From the NCBI GenBank assembly GCA_045655325.1, contig JAZOOY010000012.1:1-32916 (forward strand): DNA of 32,916 bases, given 5' to 3'. The notes beneath the pieces were generated by a model. That model searched no databases. It saw only the letters and a list, made by a program, of their open reading frames with translations, and had not been told where the DNA came from. Below are positions 1 to 7,209 of the stretch, one piece after another. The stretch comes from UBA1738 sp045655325 (lineage in GTDB: Bacteria; Bacillota; Clostridia; UBA1381). Position 1 is the first letter of the stretch. Each line of letters starts with the position of its first letter. Made by a program: the position numbers and the translations under genes.

Positions 1-77
1 GGCGGAATCGGCAGACGCGCACGTTTGAGGGGCGTGTGGTTTATACCTTGCGAGTTCAAGTCTCGTCCCTCGCACCA
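1..77 (+). tRNA. tRNA-Leu (anticodon GAG), 5' end cut by window edge
   Basis: The D arm, anticodon arm, long variable arm, T arm (GTTCAAGTC) and an encoded CCA at 75-77 are visible. The anticodon stem CACGT/GCGTG encloses the loop TTGAGGG, which gives anticodon GAG and decodes CUC/CUU. The long variable arm is typical of the class II tRNAs Leu and Ser. The first few acceptor-stem bases lie outside the window. Confidence 0.9.
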
Positions 78-86
78 AATGAATAT

Positions 87-160
87 AGCGGGATGGTGTA
101 ATGGTAGCACTAGTGACTCTGACTCACTCTGTACGGGTTCGAATCCTGTTCCCGCTGCCA
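87..160 (+). tRNA. tRNA-Gln (anticodon CTG)
   Basis: A seven-base-pair acceptor stem, AGCGGGA with TCCCGCT, closes a full cloverleaf. The anticodon stem AGTGA/TCACT holds the loop CTCTGAC, so the anticodon is CUG and reads CAG. The T arm contains GGTTCGAATCC and CCA is encoded at 158-160. It lies 9 bp after the tRNA-Leu, so the two are probably cotranscribed and end at the following terminator. Confidence 0.95.
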
Positions 161-165
161 AAAAG

Positions 166-193
166 AAAGACTTGTGAATAGCAAGTCTTTTTT
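166..193 (+). terminator. Intrinsic terminator of the tRNA cluster
   Basis: AAAGACTTG pairs with CAAGTCTTT around a seven-base loop and is followed by a T run. It sits directly after tRNA-Gln and before the GGDEF gene. Confidence 0.85.
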
Positions 194-245
194 CAATGAT
201 AATTATGTTCAATCTAAAACATAAGCATCTATAGGAGGACACGGA

Positions 246-815
246 ATGAAAGAACTATTATATTTAACAGTTTTTATAATAATATTGTTGACGATTTGGG
301 TGGTAATATTATTACAAAAGAATAATATGCTCAAGAAACAACTTCAAAATCATAGAGAAGAGGACTTTTGGCGGACCCTTGCACTTACCGATGATTTGAC
401 AGGAATATATAATCGTACCGCATACAGTGAGCATATTGAAAATCTTAAAAATTCACATACATCTGAGTGTTTGGGGATTGTGCTTTTTGACGTCGATGAC
501 TTCAAGGAGGTAAATGATAAGGAAGGGCATCTTGAAGGTGATGAGATTTTAAAATTTGTGGCAAAATCAATCAAATCGGTGTTTAAGCCACCTTCTCATT
601 CCGTTTATCGTATCGGCGGAGATGAATTTGCAGTTATATCAAGAAATACAAGTGAAGAACGAATCATAGAACGATTGATAAAACTGCGAGAGGTTATGGG
701 TGAAAATAGTAATATACGTCTTTCTAACGGATATTCAGTAATACAGGGAGATGTTACAACTGCTTTCAGATATGCCGATGAAATGCTGTATGCAGATAAG
801 GCGTCAAGAAAATAA
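246..815 (+). CDS. Small membrane-anchored GGDEF protein (putative diguanylate cyclase)
   Basis: This 189-residue protein has one N-terminal membrane segment (about residues 5-23), a short charged coil (about 24-45) and a single GGDEF domain. The domain has the entry motif DDLTGIYNR (about 49-57), the metal-binding stretch FDVDDFKEVND and an intact GGDEF signature at residues 124-128. GGDEF enzymes condense two GTP into cyclic di-GMP. No RxxD inhibitory site is seen just before the signature, so product feedback inhibition is not expected. There is no sensory domain beyond the membrane anchor and coil, so it is close to a minimal cyclase. An AGGAGG site lies about 7 bases before the ATG. The gene stands alone between the tRNA terminator and the 857-885 promoter. 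Activity is inferred from the intact motif. Confidence 0.85.
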   Translation: MKELLYLTVFIIILLTIWVVILLQKNNMLKKQLQNHREEDFWRTLALTDDLTGIYNRTAYSEHIENLKNSHTSECLGIVLFDVDDFKEVNDKEGHLEGDEILKFVAKSIKSVFKPPSHSVYRIGGDEFAVISRNTSEERIIERLIKLREVMGENSNIRLSNGYSVIQGDVTTAFRYADEMLYADKASRK

Positions 816-856
816 TGTGTACATATTACAACCATATTAAACAGATGGCATAACAG

Positions 857-885
857 TTGACTTTTTACATTATTTATGGTACAAT
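857..885 (+). promoter_or_regulatory. Sigma-A-type promoter of a short transcript
   Basis: TTGACT at 857-862 and TACAAT at 880-885 are separated by 17 bp. The predicted start is near 892. The first terminator-like hairpin downstream ends at 1004, so the transcript may be only about 110 nt. Confidence 0.6.
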
Positions 886-917
886 ACCACCGAAAAATAA
901 TTTAAGGAAAGTGAAAA

Positions 918-1028
918 ATGGAAGCGGACGAAGATAACGCGAATAATGATATGAAATTAAAAGCATACCTACGAACCATAGAAATGATGCGTAGGTGTGC
1001 TTTTGTGCGTTTTAAATTACTGATATAA
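918..1028 (+). CDS. Possible 36-codon small ORF (leader peptide or part of a small RNA)
   Basis: An ATG at 918 follows an AAGGAAA site 8 bases upstream and opens 36 codons ending at TAA 1026-1028. The predicted peptide begins MEADEDNANND and ends in a basic and hydrophobic stretch. The ORF runs through the 959-1004 hairpin and its stop overlaps the next promoter. I do not recognise the peptide. It may be translated as a leader, or the ORF may be incidental to a small noncoding RNA. Low confidence as a coding gene. Confidence 0.25.
   Translation: MEADEDNANNDMKLKAYLRTIEMMRRCAFVRFKLLI
959..1004 (+). terminator. Terminator-like long hairpin
   Basis: AAAAGCATACCTACG at 959-973 pairs with CGTAGGTGTGCTTTT at 990-1004 in a 15-bp stem with one G-U pair and a 16-base loop, followed by more T-rich sequence. 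The A-before and T-after layout resembles a bidirectional intrinsic terminator. It lies between the 857-885 promoter and the CNNM gene's own promoter. Confidence 0.6.
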
Positions 1029-1029
1029 T
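1021..1029 (+). promoter_or_regulatory. Extended -10 promoter for the CNNM gene
   Basis: TGATATAAT is a consensus extended -10 element (TGnTATAAT). The -35 region 17 bp upstream (TTTTGT) is weak, as is common with extended -10 promoters. The predicted start is near 1036, giving a leader of about 40 nt before the ATG at 1077. Confidence 0.55.
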
Positions 1030-1076
1030 GAAAAAAACAGAAGTTTTTGGGTAACGTAAGATTAAAGGAGATAAAA

Positions 1077-2312
1077 ATGACAACAAAAATTATACTTATA
1101 GCCATAATGGTTATTTTGTCGGCATATTTTTCAGCCACAGAAACCGCCTTTTCGTCCCTTAATAAGACAAGGCTCAAGACGATGGCGGAAAAAGGAAACA
1201 AGAGAGCGCTAAAGACACTTAGCTTAGCAGAAAACTATGACAAGCTGATTTCTACAATCCTGGTTGGAAACAACATCGTGAATATTGCCTGCGCATCAAT
1301 AAGCACTATGCTTTTTGTGGACATTATAAACGAGCAGTCAGGCCCTGCTGTTTCTACACTTGTCACAACAGTTATTGTTTTGATTTTTGGTGAAATTACT
1401 CCAAAAAGCATTGCAAAGGATATACCGGAACGATTTGCAATGTTCTCAACTCCGTTTATTAGCATTTTAAATGTTATTTTAACACCTGTGAACTACCTGT
1501 TCAGCCAATGGAAAAAGCTTGCATCAAAGATAATCAAGGACGATGAAGACAGCAAAATGTCATCAGAAGAGCTTATGATGATTGTTGACGAAGTAACAGA
1601 AGAAGGAAGCTTTGACGATGATGAAGGCGACCTTATCAAAAACGCTATTGAATTTACAGAACAGGAAGCAAGAGATATTTTAACTCACCGTGTGGACCTT
1701 GAAGCGGTGGCTATTGACGATGAAAAGGAAGAAATTGCGAAACTTTTCACAAAAACAAAGCTTTCAAGACTTTTGGTGTATGAAGAAAGCATCGACAATA
1801 TTATCGGCGTAATTCACCTGAAGGATTTCTTTACAGAAAAGGGAATTACTAAAAAGCCTATCAAGGATATTATGGCAACGCCTGTATTTGTTCAGGAATA
1901 TGAGAAAATCAACGACCTTTTAAAACGTCTTCAGAAGAACAAGACCCATATGGCGGTTGTTATTGATGAATACGGCGGAACTTTGGGTATCGTTACAATG
2001 GAAGATATTTTGGAAGAGCTTGTGGGCGAAATCTGGGACGAATATGACGTTGTTGAAGAAGATTTTGTGGAAATAGGCGAGAATGTTTTTGACGTAGACG
2101 GCTCTGCCAGTTTTGACGATTTCTGCGACTTCTTTGATATTGAAGAAGAAAGCGATAATGTTTCCGTCGGCGGATGGGTAACAGAGCTTTTGGGTAAGCT
2201 TCCTGAAGTGGGCGATGAGGTTACCTTTGAAGACCTTAAGCTTGTTGTCACCGAAGTTGATTCACACAGAGCGGAAAACATAGAAGTAACCCGTAAGGTC
2301 TGCGAAGAGTAA
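1077..2312 (+). CDS. CNNM/CorC (HlyC) family transporter with CBS pair
   Basis: This 411-residue protein has the standard family order. An N-terminal DUF21/CNNM membrane domain (about 1-150) includes the motif FSATETAFSS near residue 18 and GEITPKSIAKDIPE near residue 105. A CBS pair follows (about 185-310, with DEYGGTLGIVTMEDILEELVG), then a C-terminal CorC_HlyC domain (about 325-405). Relatives are linked to magnesium or cobalt efflux and ion homeostasis; the older label 'hemolysin' is misleading. CBS domains usually bind adenine nucleotides. I chose ATG 1077 because AAAGGAG lies 6 bases upstream; the same frame could extend to a TTG at 1047 without a binding site. It is followed 50 bp later by the PepD-like gene with no terminator between, so the two are probably cotranscribed. 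The transported ion is not known from sequence. Confidence 0.88.
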   Translation: MTTKIILIAIMVILSAYFSATETAFSSLNKTRLKTMAEKGNKRALKTLSLAENYDKLISTILVGNNIVNIACASISTMLFVDIINEQSGPAVSTLVTTVIVLIFGEITPKSIAKDIPERFAMFSTPFISILNVILTPVNYLFSQWKKLASKIIKDDEDSKMSSEELMMIVDEVTEEGSFDDDEGDLIKNAIEFTEQEARDILTHRVDLEAVAIDDEKEEIAKLFTKTKLSRLLVYEESIDNIIGVIHLKDFFTEKGITKKPIKDIMATPVFVQEYEKINDLLKRLQKNKTHMAVVIDEYGGTLGIVTMEDILEELVGEIWDEYDVVEEDFVEIGENVFDVDGSASFDDFCDFFDIEEESDNVSVGGWVTELLGKLPEVGDEVTFEDLKLVVTEVDSHRAENIEVTRKVCEE

Positions 2313-2362
2313 TAAATTGGCAGGATAATGGCAGAATAACAGTAAAAAGAAAGAGGAGATTT

Positions 2363-3805
2363 ATGAGCGTACTAGCGAATCTTGAGCCTTTAGAGGTTTT
2401 TAGATATTTTGAAGAAATAAGTGCCGTTCCACGCGGTTCGGGATACAGAGAAAAAATTGCGGATTATTGCGAGAATTTTGCAAAGGAAAAGGGACTTTTG
2501 GTTTATCGTGACGGTGCAAATAATGTGGTTATTACAAAAGATGCATCAAAGGGATATGAAAATGCAGAGCCGATAATTATTCAGGGACATCTTGATATGG
2601 TGTGGCAAAAGGATGAGGATTGCGAAAAGGACCTTGAAACCGAAGGACTTGACCTTTATATTGACGGTGATTTTATAAGCGCAAAAGGCACAACTTTGGG
2701 TGCGGACAACGGAATTGCAGTAGCTATGACTATGGCAATTTTGGCGGATAGCACACTATCACATCCGAAAATTGAAGCAGTTTTCACCAGCGATGAAGAA
2801 GTGGGTATGCTTGGTGCAAAAGAGCTTGATACCAAGATTTTATCCGCTAAAAAGATGCTTAACGTCGACTCGGAAGAGCCTGGGGTTATAACAGTATCTT
2901 GCGCCGGCGGAAGCGATTTCACAATGACAATCCCATACAACCGCCAGACTGCAGTTGGTGAAAAGGTGGTTATATCACTAAAGGGACTTGCGGGTGGTCA
3001 TTCCGGTATTGAAATTAATTCAGGACGAGTGAATGCAAACATTTTAGCAGGAAGAATCCTTGGACATCTTGCAGGAAAGTTTGATTTTGATATTGCAGTG
3101 ATAAACGGTGGAAACCGTGCCAATGCCATTGCAAACCTTTGTACAATTGAGCTTGTGCTAGATGATGCACAGGAACTTGTAAAGGTAGCAAAGGAATATA
3201 CCGATGCAATAAAGACAGAAATTTCTGCCAAGGAAGAGAACTTTACTGCAGAATTTGAAATTTTGGAAAAAGGCGAGTTTGCAGTTTTGGGAAAAGCTGA
3301 AAAGGACAAGCTTATCTATGCTTTAGCCTTAGCGCCAAATGGTGTTCAGGAAATGAGCGCAGAAATTGAAAATCTAGTTGAAACATCACTAAATCTTGGA
3401 ATCCTTGAAACAAAAGCTGACGAAATTCTTATGACTTTTGCGCTTCGTAGTAGCAAGAAAACAGCACTTTTTGCACTTTCTGAAAAACTTGAAATTTTTG
3501 CAAAGTGCCTTGGACTAAACGCCGAAACATCAGGATTCTATCCGCCTTGGGAGTTTAAAAGAGATTCAAAGGTGCAGGAGCTTTGCACAAAGGTTTATGA
3601 AGAAATGTTTGGGGAAAAGCCAAAGATAGAAGCAATTCACGCAGGTCTTGAATGTGCCGTTTTTGCGGGAGCAATAGACGGACTTGACTGTATTTCCATA
3701 GGACCAAGGGTCTTAGATGCGCATACAACAAAGGAAAGACTAAGCATTTCATCAACCAAGGAAGTTTATGACCTTATCATTAATATTTTGAAGAATTGTG
3801 ACTAA
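2363..3805 (+). CDS. pepD: PepD-like M20 aminoacyl-histidine dipeptidase
   Basis: This 480-residue cytoplasmic metallopeptidase of the M20C/PepD type hydrolyses Xaa-His and other dipeptides. Its dizinc site is complete: His76 and Asp78 in GHLDM, bridging Asp115 in LGADNGI, the catalytic and ligand pair Glu145-Glu146 in SDEEVGM, Asp169 in NVDSEE and His426 in IHAGLECAVF. The lid domain sits in the middle (about 190-370) and includes GGHSGIEI. Length matches the family. The start has an AGAGGAGA site 5 bases upstream. The oligopeptide transporter is next downstream, so peptides taken up there could be processed by this enzyme; that link is inferred from proximity. Confidence 0.92.
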   Translation: MSVLANLEPLEVFRYFEEISAVPRGSGYREKIADYCENFAKEKGLLVYRDGANNVVITKDASKGYENAEPIIIQGHLDMVWQKDEDCEKDLETEGLDLYIDGDFISAKGTTLGADNGIAVAMTMAILADSTLSHPKIEAVFTSDEEVGMLGAKELDTKILSAKKMLNVDSEEPGVITVSCAGGSDFTMTIPYNRQTAVGEKVVISLKGLAGGHSGIEINSGRVNANILAGRILGHLAGKFDFDIAVINGGNRANAIANLCTIELVLDDAQELVKVAKEYTDAIKTEISAKEENFTAEFEILEKGEFAVLGKAEKDKLIYALALAPNGVQEMSAEIENLVETSLNLGILETKADEILMTFALRSSKKTALFALSEKLEIFAKCLGLNAETSGFYPPWEFKRDSKVQELCTKVYEEMFGEKPKIEAIHAGLECAVFAGAIDGLDCISIGPRVLDAHTTKERLSISSTKEVYDLIINILKNCD

Positions 3806-3813
3806 TAAAAGTG

Positions 3814-3842
3814 TTGCATAAAGTGCAAAAATATGTTACAAT
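3814..3842 (+). promoter_or_regulatory. Promoter of the OPT transporter operon
   Basis: TTGCAT (3814-3819), a 17-bp spacer and TACAAT (3837-3842). The -10 box is preceded by TGT, giving an extended -10 element. A leader of about 80 nt follows. It contains a small GCCGCA/TGTGGC hairpin near 3892-3914, close to the ribosome binding site. Confidence 0.6.
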
Positions 3843-3926
3843 GGAACTTGGTGTGAATGAGAATCCTCGTTTATATAACAAAAAGAAAAAAGCCGCAAGG
3901 AAAAATTGTGGCGGAATGGAGAATTT

Positions 3927-5831
3927 ATGAACAACAAAGAATTTAAGCCGTATGTGCCGGCGGAAAAGGTAACACCAGAGCTTACCTTTACATCAATCCT
4001 AATGGGTATAATCCTTGCGGTTGTATTCGGTGCAGCTAATGCTTACCTTGGTCTTAAGGTAGGTATGACAGTTTCTGCATCAATCCCTGCAGCCGTAATC
4101 GCTATGGGTGTTATCCGCGTTATTATGCGCAGAAACTCAATTCTTGAAAGTAACGTAGTACAAACAATCGGTTCAGCAGGTGAATCACTTGCAGCCGGTG
4201 CAATTTTCACATTGCCTGCGCTTTTCCTTTGGGCAGCAGAAGGCGTTATGGAAAAGCCATCAATTGTTGAAATCACATTGATTGCACTTTTGGGCGGACT
4301 TTTGGGCGTATTCTTTATGGTGCCACTTCGTAATGCTTTAATCGTTAAGGAACACGGCATTCTTCCTTATCCTGAAGGAACAGCTTGTGCAGAAGTTCTA
4401 CTTGCAGGCGAAGAAGGCGGTGCAAATGCATCAACAGTATTCGCAGGTATGGGATTTGCAGCACTATTTAAGTTTATCATTGACGGACTTAAGGTTGTAG
4501 CAGGTGAAATTTCTTACACATTCAAGGGCTTTGCAGGAACAATCGGTACACAGATTTATCCAGCCGTAATGAGCGTTGGTTACATCTGTGGTGCAAGAAT
4601 TTCTTCATATATGTTCGCAGGTGGCCTTTTGAGCTGGATGGTTATTATTCCACTAATCGTTCTTTTTGGTGCAGATGCAACTATGTACCCGGGAACAGCA
4701 CCTATCGGTCAGATGTTCGCTGAAGGCGGTGCAAGCGCAATCTGGAGCTCATATATCCGTTATGTTGGTGCCGGCGCACTAGCAGCAGGCGGTATTATCA
4801 GCCTTATCAAGTCACTTCCGCTAATCGTTAAGACATTCAGCGGTGCGGTTAAGAGCATTTCTGCATCAGGTGCAGCAAGTGGTACTAGCCGTACAGAAAA
4901 AGACCTTGACATCAAATTTGTTCTACTTTCTATACTAGTACTAACACTTCTTGTTTGGCTTGTTCCAGCTATTCCTGTAACACTTCTTGGCGCATTCATC
5001 GTTGTAGTGTTCGGTTTCTTCTTCGCAACAGTATCATCAAGAATGGTTGGTCTTGTTGGAAGCAGTAACAACCCAGTATCAGGTATGGCTATTGCAACAC
5101 TACTTATTGCAACATTCGTTCTAAAGCTAACAGGCGTTAGCGGTGCAGAAGGAATGATGAGTGCCATCGCAATTGGTTCAATTATCTGTATCGTATCTGC
5201 TATTGCAGGTGATACTTCACAAGACTTAAAGACAGGTTACCTATTGGGTGCAACTCCTAAGAAACAGCAGATTGGTGAAATCCTTGGTGTTGTTGCATCA
5301 GCGTTTGCTATCGGCGGAACACTTTATCTTCTAGACGCTGCTTGGGGATTCGGTTCAGATGAACTTGGTGCTCCACAGGCTTCCCTTATGAAGCTTATCG
5401 TTGAAGGTGTTATGGGCGGAAATCTTCCATGGGCACTTGTATTTACAGGAGCTGTAATCGCAGTTGTTGTTGAACTTATCGGCATTCCTGTTCTTCCATT
5501 TGCAATCGGAACATACCTTCCTGTTCAGCTTAACGCTTGTATCATGGTTGGTGGTCTAGTACGTCTTGCTCTTGACAAGCTTAAGAAGAAGGAAGAAGAA
5601 AAGAAGGAAATCGTAAACGACGGTATCCTATTCTGCTCAGGTATGATTGCCGGCGAAGGTTTGGTTGGTATCCTACTTGCACTATTTGCAGTATTCGGTA
5701 TCGACAAGGTTGTTGACCTATCAGGCAAGCTTGGCATTTCACCACTTGTTTCAAACATCGGCGGACTAGTGCTATTTGCAGTAATTATCCTTACTGTACT
5801 TAAGTTCTCACTTTGGAGAAAAAGAAAGTAA
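3927..5831 (+). CDS. OPT family oligopeptide transporter
   Basis: This 634-residue, strongly hydrophobic protein has many membrane segments and matches the bacterial branch of the OPT family (secondary transporters of oligopeptides or metal-chelate conjugates). Family-like stretches include FGAANAYLGLKVGMTVSASIPAAV at residues about 35-58 (a first-helix region), the loop HGILPYPEGTACAEVLLAGE, and AIAGDTSQDLKTGYLLGATP near 435. ATG 3927 is preferred because GGAGA lies 4-5 bases upstream; an upstream TTG at 3906 in the same frame is less likely. Codon choice is unusually uniform for a highly expressed gene. The PqqD-like gene begins 3 bp after its stop. Substrate cannot be read from sequence; peptide uptake is the family-level expectation. 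Confidence 0.9.
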   Translation: MNNKEFKPYVPAEKVTPELTFTSILMGIILAVVFGAANAYLGLKVGMTVSASIPAAVIAMGVIRVIMRRNSILESNVVQTIGSAGESLAAGAIFTLPALFLWAAEGVMEKPSIVEITLIALLGGLLGVFFMVPLRNALIVKEHGILPYPEGTACAEVLLAGEEGGANASTVFAGMGFAALFKFIIDGLKVVAGEISYTFKGFAGTIGTQIYPAVMSVGYICGARISSYMFAGGLLSWMVIIPLIVLFGADATMYPGTAPIGQMFAEGGASAIWSSYIRYVGAGALAAGGIISLIKSLPLIVKTFSGAVKSISASGAASGTSRTEKDLDIKFVLLSILVLTLLVWLVPAIPVTLLGAFIVVVFGFFFATVSSRMVGLVGSSNNPVSGMAIATLLIATFVLKLTGVSGAEGMMSAIAIGSIICIVSAIAGDTSQDLKTGYLLGATPKKQQIGEILGVVASAFAIGGTLYLLDAAWGFGSDELGAPQASLMKLIVEGVMGGNLPWALVFTGAVIAVVVELIGIPVLPFAIGTYLPVQLNACIMVGGLVRLALDKLKKKEEEKKEIVNDGILFCSGMIAGEGLVGILLALFAVFGIDKVVDLSGKLGISPLVSNIGGLVLFAVIILTVLKFSLWRKRK

Positions 5832-5834
5832 GCC

Positions 5835-6170
5835 ATGAAAAAAGAAGAAAATTATCTTGAAAAAATCCCTGTACGTGGCGATTTTGAGTGGAAAACAGAC
5901 GATGACGGAGTTGTGACACTTGAGATTGTGAATAAGGGTGTATTTAATACCATTGCCCAAAAACTTTTAAAAAAGCCAAGAGTAAGCTATATTCATCTTG
6001 ATAAGATGGGAAGCTTTATCTGGCCGATTATTGACGGCGAGAAGTCTATTTTGGATATTTCAGAAGCCGTTGATAAAGAGTTCGGGGAAGAGGCAAAGCC
6101 ACTTTATGAAAGATTGGCAAAGTATTTCCAAATACTTGCAAGCTATGGCTTTGTGACATTTAAAGAATAA
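5835..6170 (+). CDS. PqqD-like (RiPP recognition element fold) protein
   Basis: This 111-residue protein fits the PqqD family: a beta-rich start, the central stretch LDKMGSFIWPIIDGEKSILDISEAV (residues about 54-78) and an amphipathic helix ending YFQILASYGFVTF. PqqD-type domains bind leader peptides of ribosomally made peptides for modifying enzymes. No radical-SAM enzyme or recognisable precursor peptide is nearby. The gene starts 3 bp after the OPT stop and has no strong binding site of its own, so it is probably translationally coupled to the transporter. A strong terminator follows. Family assignment is fairly safe; function in this setting is unknown. Confidence 0.8.
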   Translation: MKKEENYLEKIPVRGDFEWKTDDDGVVTLEIVNKGVFNTIAQKLLKKPRVSYIHLDKMGSFIWPIIDGEKSILDISEAVDKEFGEEAKPLYERLAKYFQILASYGFVTFKE

Positions 6171-6171
6171 G

Positions 6172-6203
6172 AAAAAGCTGAACCAAAAGGTTCAGCTTTT
6201 TTT
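6172..6203 (+). terminator. Terminator of the OPT-PqqD operon
   Basis: AAAAAGCTGAACC pairs with GGTTCAGCTTTTT around an AAAA loop and ends in a T run. It lies directly after the PqqD-like stop codon. Confidence 0.92.
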
Positions 6204-6215
6204 GCGCAAAATGTG

Positions 6216-6244
6216 TTGACATTTAAAGGTGTTTATGGTACTAT
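6216..6244 (+). promoter_or_regulatory. Promoter of the DUF4434 gene
   Basis: A consensus TTGACA (6216-6221), a 17-bp spacer and TACTAT (6239-6244). The predicted start is near 6251, giving a short leader before ATG 6295. Confidence 0.75.
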
Positions 6245-6294
6245 TTCGGTGATGACGAAAATATAACATCAAAAGTCACAAAGGAGAGCTAATT

Positions 6295-7173
6295 ATGATG
6301 AAAAAAGGACCAATTACAGGAACATTTATTGATGAAATCACATTCGATATTCCTTCTTCAAACTGGAGTCGTGAACAATGGGTAAAAGACCTTGATAATA
6401 TGCAGGAAATTGGCATAGACACCGTAATATTTATAAGAGGCGGATATGGAGATAAATCGGTTTTCCCGTCAAAGGTTTTAGGAACTACTTATGAGGATGA
6501 TTTAGCAGGCCTCATATTTGAAGAAACATCAAAACGAGATATGAATGTTTTCTTCGGATTATATATTTCAAACGGAGACTGGAATAGAGGCGATTATGCA
6601 ACCGAAATCAAAATAAACCGAGACTTTGTAAACGAGGTATACGAAAGATATAATGATTATTCATCTTTTAAAGGTTGGTATATTCCTCATGAAACAACTC
6701 GTGACGTATTAAATATCGGAGAGATAATGACAGGTCTTTCTGCTATCTGTAAAGATAAAACTCCTGATAAGAAAATACTTATGAGTCCATTTTTCAGACC
6801 GGAATTCCAAGTGCAGAGATTCGCTGACGAGTGGGACAGACTGTTTGAAAGAGCCGGAAAAGATATTGATATATGTGCTTTCCAGGATGGAACAGCTCCT
6901 TTGAAACAAATGGAAGAGTTCTACAAAGTTATAAAAGAAGTTTGTAAGAAACACGATATAGAACATTGGGTGAATGTAGAACTGTTTGAAAGAGATGTTC
7001 GAAATATGTTTTATCCTATACCATTTAATTTACTAAAACGAAAAATAGAGATGCACAAGCAATATGCTGAAAAGATGATTTCTTTTGAATTTTCACATTT
7101 CTTAAGTCCGCAATCTATTTACCCATCAGCAAGAAATCTTAACAACCTATATAAAGAATTTTATTTGAAATAA
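6295..7173 (+). CDS. DUF4434 TIM-barrel glycoside-hydrolase-like protein
   Basis: This 292-residue protein has no signal peptide, so it is probably cytoplasmic. It matches the DUF4434 family: GTFIDEITFDIP at 9-20, a barrel strand IDTVIFIRGGYG, FKGWYIPHE with Glu133, the strand ILMSPFFRPE, NVELFE with Glu229, and SFEFSHFLSP near 263-272. Glu133 and Glu229 at strand ends are natural candidates for the acid/base and nucleophile, by analogy with retaining glycosidases; this is inference. AAGGAGAG lies 6 bases before the ATG. It is convergent with another TIM-barrel glycosidase-like gene across a shared terminator. Substrate unknown. Confidence 0.8.
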   Translation: MMKKGPITGTFIDEITFDIPSSNWSREQWVKDLDNMQEIGIDTVIFIRGGYGDKSVFPSKVLGTTYEDDLAGLIFEETSKRDMNVFFGLYISNGDWNRGDYATEIKINRDFVNEVYERYNDYSSFKGWYIPHETTRDVLNIGEIMTGLSAICKDKTPDKKILMSPFFRPEFQVQRFADEWDRLFERAGKDIDICAFQDGTAPLKQMEEFYKVIKEVCKKHDIEHWVNVELFERDVRNMFYPIPFNLLKRKIEMHKQYAEKMISFEFSHFLSPQSIYPSARNLNNLYKEFYLK

Positions 7174-7204
7174 AAAAGTAATGCCTTAGGGCATTACTTT
7201 TTTT
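7172..7204. terminator. Bidirectional terminator between convergent genes
   Basis: AAAAAAGTAATGCC pairs with GGCATTACTTTTTT around a TTAG loop. A-rich and T-rich arms flank the stem on either side, so it can end transcription from both the DUF4434 gene and the leftward GHL6 gene. Confidence 0.92.
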
Positions 7205-7209
7205 ATGTT

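Noticed and set aside
816..1046. M-box or other magnesium riboswitch before the CNNM gene
   Set aside because: I see one long hairpin but none of the conserved M-box bases, and the family link to magnesium is not certain.
1047..1076. Upstream TTG as start of the CNNM protein
   Set aside because: The ATG at 1077 has AAAGGAG at the right distance; the TTG has none and lies only about 11 bases past the predicted transcription start.
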